A stretch of 24,845 nt of DNA from Intoshia linei (Eukaryota; Orthonectida; Rhopaluridae), in contig LWCA01000518.1 in the NCBI GenBank assembly GCA_001642005.1, positions 1 to 24,845 of the forward strand, given 5' to 3'. The notes below the pieces were generated by a model, which did not search any database, was not told where the DNA came from, and saw only the letters and a program-made list of their open reading frames with translations. Positions 19,112 through 24,845 of the stretch are shown here, one piece after another; within the stretch, counting starts at the first letter, position 1; the number at the start of each line of letters is the position of its first letter. The position numbers were made by a program, and so were the translations under genes.

Positions 19112-22100
19112 TTAAATCAATTCATATTTTAATTTTTTCATGAAATGGAATATTGCTATTGTCATTCCTAATAGTATAATTGCAAAAAAAACGAGCAGCA
19201 CAATAATGATTATGAAATAGTTTTGTTCTTCTATAATTAATTGTAATTAGAATTTTAGTATGTAATTTTAAATGGTTCTCAAGATTGTTGATTGTTGAAA
19301 ATTTTAAGAACCATTTTTATTTTTATTCAAATTACCTGATGCTGGTTCACAATACATGTCATAATTGTGTGTAATCAAATGACTATGAATATCTTTAAAT
19401 TTGCTAAATGAGCATAATTCGTCGCAATCTAATTTTTTAGTCATTTTTAAATTTGAAAAAAATAATAAATTACCTAATAGTCGCATGTTTTGCGTTTGTT
19501 TTGTAGTTCCATCTCGATATTTGATTTTTATTAAGTATTTATCAGTGTTTCTTTGCCATAATTCAAAAATTAGTGCGCTAGCATCTCCTGGTAATTTATT
19601 TTGATAAATTTTTAAAGCATTCATTAATGCAATCAGTACAGTTTTATCCTATAATTTGTATTCAAAATTAGTAAGTAGAATTGACGCATTTTAGCGTAAA
19701 TAGTATACCATAGAGCAGTGGTTCCCAGAAAAATATATTTTTGACCCCCCTAACAGTATACAAATATTTTTAGAAAACGTCAACTAGTACAAAATAGTAA
19801 ATATGTTTATTATATATTATTATAAGTTATAATAGAATGTATGCATTTCATGGACAAGTCATAGATTGTGTAAAATTTTCATTTATATTTTAGTTCAATT
19901 TTGGGTTTTAGAATTTTTTTTGAACTAAACTTTAAGGGGTTTTTTTTAGAAATTTTTTTGAACCAAAATTTAAGGGACGTTTTTTAGAAATTATTTTTAA
20001 ACCAAATTTTTTAAGGGTTTTTAGGATTTTTTTTGAACAGAACTTTCAAGAAAGATTTTTAAGGTTTTTTGAATTATATTTTCAAGGGAGTTTTTAAGAT
20101 TTTTTTTAACATAACTTTAAGGGTGGTTTTTTTAGAAATTTTTTTGAACCAAATTTTAAGGGGAGTTTTTAGGAATTTTTTTTTACTAAACTTAAAGACA
20201 ACCTTAAAGTTTATTACAAATCTGTGCAATATTGGTAAAATTCATCTGCAATATATCTTTCTAAAGTGCTGATTCCGTTAATTATTGATATATAATTAAT
20301 TACTAGGATGCTGTTTGTACAAAGTACATAACAGTCAAGATAGTTTATAATAATAAAACATGTTATTTATATCAAATTACAGTTGAATAAACGACGAGCA
20401 GTTCTTTATTTCGTTTAATTTTGATCCTTTGAAAATCGTTTATAACCGACTGTAAAGAATTACCTACAATAATAGTTTATAAATATACTAAATGTAAATT
20501 TATATAAAATTACAATATCACTATATTTATTGTTATTCCAACTTATCCTCTAATACAGTGGTTCCCAAAAAAATATACTCGTCACTAGTGATTGTGATTT
20601 CTCGGGAAATGACAAAAATTGAATTCAAAATTAAATTTCTCGGGAAAAATAAAAAATTTGTATTTATATATAATATAGAAGTATTAAAAATTTTAGAGAC
20701 CATAATTAATTTTAGAAAAGAAAAGAACTTTAATTAATTAATTAATAATAAATTAATGAAATAACACGAATCTAGATTAAAATTTACAAATTTAATTAGA
20801 AAAAAATTGATTTTAAATTGTTGAAAAAGTGTTTCAAAACACACATAATATTGTGTATACATAAATTTTATTAGTGGTGGGATTTTTGAAATGGTAAATT
20901 TTAAATATTATAATATAATCATATTTTCATAGTAATAACAAACATAAATCAAATACAGGTATGTCTTAATTTTTTTCGGGAAATCCCGGGAAAACGTAAA
21001 AATTCCGGGAAATTTAATTCCCGGAAACTATTAAATATCCCGGGAATTTTGACCCGGTTTTTTTCCCGGCACAATCACTACTCGTCACTCATCGGTGACA
21101 TAACTAATATAATTTAAAAATATGTGACCATATCTTCAAAATTTTAAAATCCAGTGATATGTAAAGATAAATAGAAAAACTTGCCACCAAAAATATGACT
21201 CGTTAAATAATATGTCATTTTGTTTTCCATGTCTTGTTTATAACTACTTATTAGAATGTTTGCAAATGTATTTTGATCGTTTCCAATATTACCAGTGTAA
21301 CGTTCAAGGCTCCAATCAGGTAAACTCATATTATTGTTTTTCTATATATAGTATTATAATGTCACATTATTCTTATATAATTATATCAATATAGTCCTGC
21401 ATATTTAACATTTGGTGTTAAATTTAAAGTCAAAACTACTTATCTATGAATACGAATAAAATTTTTTGGCTTAAAATTAATTTATTAACATTATGTAAAT
21501 AAATATAAACTAAAAGTGATAGTATTTATTAAATCTGGTCACTTTACATAAAACGGAATTCAACGTAATATCTCCGTAATCATGAAAGTATCATTATATT
21601 TACTTTTCGGCTCGAATCAAGATCATTTTTAATTTTTACGTTACATTATTATATGATGAATTTCAAATGACAAACACAACTCGAATAGAAAGCGTGAAAT
21701 GTTTTTGATTACGAAATATATTTTATATTTTAAAAAAACAAACATTTAGTGCTAATTACCCATTAAATACTCAAAATTTCCAAAAAATGTGACACCATAG
21801 TGTGCATTAGGGTGTGAATTTTAGTGTTTTTATGGTGCACGAACGGATAAAGTCGCGTATGAAATTTTTATGGCTACACTGAAAAAAAATCTGGGATAAT
21901 TTTTTGCAGAGACGCTTGACATTTTAAAAATCTCATTGTAAATAAATTTGATAAATTACACTATACTCTAATTGTTGAGCATGGTGCATCCAATTTTCTT
22001 TGGTAACACTGTTTTCAGTAACTGCATCAATTTCCTTCCAAAAATTCTAAATATGTGTTACAATTACAAAACATAATAGTACATCAGTAGTATCCATGTG

Positions 22101-24493
22101 ACAAATATGAAATAGTTTTCTGCAATATGGTTCAAAGCTACAACTTCGGATACTACCGAATCGTCTTTTGGGCCTTATTGCAGAACTATAGATATAGATC
22201 TCTAGTTGGGATACGACAATAATTTTAGGATATTATGATATATAAGTGTGTGGATGTATGTATATTTCTGTAAACTGTATATTAACTCTAATATGGAAAC
22301 TCTGCTGTATATTATTCAATAAAATTACACTGGCTTTTGATTCTATAATGTTGTCGATAAATGAATCTTGAAATTTTTTGATCGTAGTAATTATTTTTTT
22401 ACATGATGCTGGTCTGAGCAACTAAATGAATGAAATTTATTTAGGTAATTTATGATTAACTTTTATATAAACTTACATAATCATAACTTATTTGGTAAGT
22501 ATGGATTGGTACGGGCGACCTAAATGTAAAATGATATGTGTATATTATTTTGATTTAATCTTAGACAACTTTTTGCGAACCACTTAAAACCATCGTTAAG
22601 ATATAAAATCAAAATACTTTACTTTGTTACGTTATTGATTTAATATTAAAAATTTTTACTAGGACCGACAGTCGTCAGAGGTCCTGAATTTGAGAACCAC
22701 TAAGCTATTGATTTATAAAATTTACCAATTTAATATATCAGTATAATCAGAAGAAATTTTAGAATTGTAGAAGTGAGATGAAAAAATCTCGGCGGAAACT
22801 ATATTTTGATATATATTTTGATATATATTTTGAATTGAATTACCGATCGTTCTATCGTAATCATTACTTCGAAAATATGTCTAATAAATTTATTAAGCTA
22901 AATATAATTGTATTATTAATGATGTCATTGTTAAATAGGAAATAAGTTCCAGTATGGGCACTGTGAGCTTCTAGAAATTGGTTATATTTAAAATAATTTT
23001 AATTTATTTTAATTAAAAATTTTAAATTATTTATCTAATTTTGTCCACAAATGTGAATATTATATTATTTACATTGATATACAGTAAACTCTGTCTATAA
23101 AAACAGATTTTGAGTTGTTTTTATAGAGTGTGTCGAACATTAGTTTAGTGTAGTGATACCCAGCTTAATTAACTCGCGGGCCACAATGTTTATAAAATTC
23201 AATTTTATTGACGTATTTTATATAGCTAAACAAAAAATATAGGCGTGTTTTCAATTTCCGGTGAAATTTAGAATTTACAATGTTAGTATTACACTGTGCA
23301 ATTGGACAGTTGCAACACTCCAAAAAGGATTTTCAAAAAAATTTGTCAAATTATAATAATTATTATCATTATTCATTGTACGTCGTACAGCATTGCCAGA
23401 AAATAAAGCTGATATATTCAGCTAAAATTGTTGATATATTATGTTATAATAAACCAAAAAAATTTTTTTTTACAACATTGTCTTCAGTTTAATCTAATTA
23501 AAAAATATACAATTATTTTATTCAAAGAGGGCAAATGTAGGAAAATTTTATTTAAGTGCAAAATTAAACAATTAATTATCTAAATGGAATGTTGACATTG
23601 TAAACAATCAAATTCAACAGACAAAAGAACATTTGGGTGTTATTTATTAATACGTGTCAAAAATTTCATAAATTTATTGCATTTTGTGAGATAACCATCG
23701 CGGGCCAAAAATTTAAAATCTATTGGCTTCTAATTTTTTCTGTAATTTAACCTTAATACATTAAAGTACCTACAAAGCATACATTAGTGCAAAATGGCAA
23801 AGTGACATGTGGTGTAATATTACAATGCAATTCCACATAGCATGTTTTAATTTTATAATAAATCTCATTTTAAAAAACGAATATTCCTCAAAAAGTTAAT
23901 TCACTCATGGGTCACAATTCGCTACCTCTGGTTTAGTGCTATACAGTAATATACAGAGTTACTGTATTATAATTTGATTTCTATTTATACAATTACCTGG
24001 TTTTTCTGATAGTTTTTTTTTATAAAATTTGTGAGTATATACTGTTCTTTACAATATTGCGCTAACTCAATAATTTGATTTTTACCATTCTAAAATGAAA
24101 TTATTTAAATATCTAATCCTGATAAATTGGTAGCCGAAGCTACTAAATGCCATCCGAAAATCAAAAATAAGTCTTAAAAAATTAATTTATGACACGACAT
24201 ATACAGTTATGATGTTCAATTTGAAAAAATGTAATCTGAAGAGTTTTGGAGTACGGTAGATTCGACTTACCTCATACCTCAGTCAATTGACCCATTGAAT
24301 TGGTCCAATAAAATTTTGAATTATCCAACACATCATCAACTGGTTCAATTTCTCCGTGTGCCATAAACTGTAATACATTTATGCAATTATTGATAAATAA
24401 TACTACCATAATAATTTTAATCAATCGATCATTGTCTTCTTTACTTGAATATGCACAAATTGTTAAAATACTGAACAAAAAAAAAATCTTCAT
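19112..24493 (-). CDS. Membrane-anchored histidine acid phosphatase homologue with altered catalytic motifs (pseudoenzyme?), 13 exons, about 422 aa
   Basis: ACP2/ACPP-type clade-2 histidine phosphatase fold. Exons: 24493-24407, 24367-24278, 24089-23997, 22880-22844, 22798-22726, 22519-22477, 22421-22287 (or 22329), 22046-21960, 21341-21188, 20463-20381, 19648-19474, 19428-19336, 19230-19112; phases agree. Signal peptide MKIFFLFSILTICAYSS. Family landmarks: WTNSMGQLTENGKNQIIELA, RSNDYDRT (R94 retained), PVPIHT, LPDWSLERY, KLPGDASALIFELW and CDELCSF. The last exon is a membrane span (FIIIIVLLVFFAIILLGM) plus a Lys-containing tail, like lysosomal acid phosphatase. The catalytic RHGxRxP is AHGEIEP (residues 32-38): His and Pro stay, both Arg are lost. 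The HD motif (SAHD) reads YSTDKT (292-297), without His. Hydrolysis is therefore doubtful; a binding role is inference. Length matches human ACP2 (423 aa). Exon 7's donor is the least certain. Confidence 0.85.
19713..19780. mobile_element. hAT-like terminal fragment
   Basis: CAGTGGTTCCCAGAAAAATA followed by a run of Cs (GACCCCCCT) is the usual end of a hAT nonautonomous element. The opposite end was not identified. It lies in the intron between phosphatase exons 10 and 11. Confidence 0.5.
19905..20195. repeat. Tandem array, about 7 copies of a 40-44-nt unit
   Basis: Repeating pattern by eye: TTTTTTTGAACCAAA followed by TTTAAGGGG, then TTTTTTAGAAA. Copies vary in homopolymer length. It lies in the intron between phosphatase exons 10 and 11. 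A 67-codon ORF over it is an artefact of the repeat. Confidence 0.7.
20217..20360. repeat. Two dispersed-repeat fragments side by side
   Basis: 20217-20300 matches 5230-5320 (shared TCTAAAGTGCTGATTCCGTT and AATATTGGTAA), and 20306-20360 matches 15115-15170. Both matches are in the same orientation. They may be parts of one longer element seen incompletely at the other sites. Confidence 0.6.
20586..21080. mobile_element. Nonautonomous hAT element with exact 8-bp target duplication, 495 bp
   Basis: Ends TAGTGATTGTG and CACAATCACTA are an 11-bp perfect inverted repeat. CTCGTCAC flanks both sides (20578-20585 and 21081-21088). TCCCGGGAAA-type blocks fill the right end. The target is itself an older hAT-like sequence starting CAGTGGTTCCCAA near 20557. 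It sits in the intron between phosphatase exons 9 and 10. No transposase ORF. Confidence 0.9.
22799..22843 (-). repeat. 45-nt intron made largely of a 12-nt tandem repeat
   Basis: Reading the gene strand, CAAAATATATAT occurs twice followed by the partial copy CAAAATATAG, which provides the 3' splice AG. The intron is the one between phosphatase exons 4 and 5. Confidence 0.7.
23082..23964. mobile_element. Mariner/pogo-like MITE interrupted by a hAT element
   Basis: The outer ends CAGTAAACTCTGTCTATA and TATACAGAGTTACTG are inverted repeats with one indel, flanked by TA on each side (23080-23081 and 23965-23966). Without the insert at 23151-23930 and one copy of its target duplication the element would be about 95 bp. 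It lies in phosphatase intron 3. Confidence 0.7.
23151..23930. mobile_element. hAT-type insert inside the MITE, 780 bp
   Basis: GTTTAGTG is duplicated exactly on both sides (23143-23150 and 23931-23938). The left end TAGTGATACCCAGC and the right end (CAGAGGTAGCGAATTG on the other strand) fit the loose terminal repeat of hAT elements with CGCGGGCCACA subterminal sequence. A 70-codon ORF inside resembles no transposase I know. Confidence 0.8.
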
Positions 24494-24845
24494 AGTCGAT
24501 CAGTGTAAATACATTTGAAAGATTAGACAAAATAAACAATTTCATTTGTAGTTTTAATAAAAATGCAAACAAAAAACTAATAATTTGACATTAAATGTTG
24601 GTTGTATTTCGATACTAGTGACATTACTCCCTTTTCTAAACTATTTTCTTCCATTTCATTCTTTTTGGACTTTATATCTAAATATTTTTATATTTTTTAA
24701 ACTAAATTTCATTATTGCTTTTTAACTTTTTAACAAGGGGGCTAGAACAGTGGCGACTCTGAGATCAAAACGTTACTCGTGCTCAACGCATTACCATAGA
24801 AACGAAACATATATAAACTTAATATCACTACAATTAATTAACTTT
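24494..24845. other. 5' flank of the phosphatase homologue
   Basis: No exon recognised. CTAGAACAGTGGCGACTCTG near 24742 might be a transposon end but no partner is visible. Confidence 0.3.

Noticed and set aside
20069-20272. 67-codon ORF rich in Phe and Leu
   Set aside because: Translation of the 40-44-nt tandem array and a dispersed repeat; no exon features.
22233-22421. 62-codon minus-strand ORF as an independent gene
   Set aside because: It starts at a TTG directly after a TTTAG acceptor and forms exon 7 of the phosphatase homologue; the end of the ORF is intronic.
23280-23492. 70-codon ORF inside the hAT insert
   Set aside because: No resemblance to a hAT transposase or any other family I know; the element is nonautonomous.
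1-24845. tRNA, rRNA, riboswitch or CRISPR-like structures
   Set aside because: No cloverleaf box A/B pair, rRNA core or regularly spaced identical repeat was seen; the tandem arrays have degenerate units without unique spacers.

Overview
This is a gene-bearing stretch of an animal nuclear genome. It is very A+T-rich (roughly three quarters by eye). Genes are split by GT-AG introns, several of only 33-45 nt, and AATAAA poly(A) signals follow the stop codons. Geminin, an EPB41L4-type FERM protein and a membrane-anchored histidine acid phosphatase together point to a metazoan. Introns of 33-45 nt and a secreted gene made of phase-1 small exons recall flatworms such as schistosomes, but the phylum cannot be fixed from this window. 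The ORFs visible without splicing show only part of the coding content: most genes below were assembled by following reading frame and phase across introns.

Layout. 654-1506 (+): thymidylate kinase, three exons. 1784-2706 (+): an unrecognised two-exon gene. 3549-2721 (-): geminin, six small exons, tail-to-tail with the previous gene (14 nt between stop codons) and with an E2F-type GGCGCCAAA motif just upstream. 3780-6030: repeats, including a Merlin-type transposase remnant between inverted repeats, a perfect MITE and hAT-like debris. 6303-7983 (+): DJ-1/PARK7, five exons. 8757-9353: two neighbouring hAT MITEs. 13586-9704 (-): a FERM protein; its large first exon is followed by two short exons that replace an apparent early stop and give a C-terminal PDZ ligand, and the long intron holds an inverted array of about 30-nt repeats. 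15871-18939 (+): a predicted secreted protein built from phase-1 exons with a repeated amphipathic Phe/Lys module; another signal-peptide-like ORF lies inside its intron. 24493-19112 (-): a 13-exon histidine acid phosphatase homologue with signal peptide and C-terminal membrane anchor, but with its catalytic motifs altered. Its introns hold nested transposons with exact target-site duplications.

Functionally the left part pairs two S-phase genes (dTMP supply and licensing control) with an unknown gene. The right part holds two genes for secreted or surface proteins: the modular amphipathic protein and the predicted pseudophosphatase, arranged tail-to-tail. No tRNA, rRNA or CRISPR array was seen. 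Gene models are manual predictions without transcript support.
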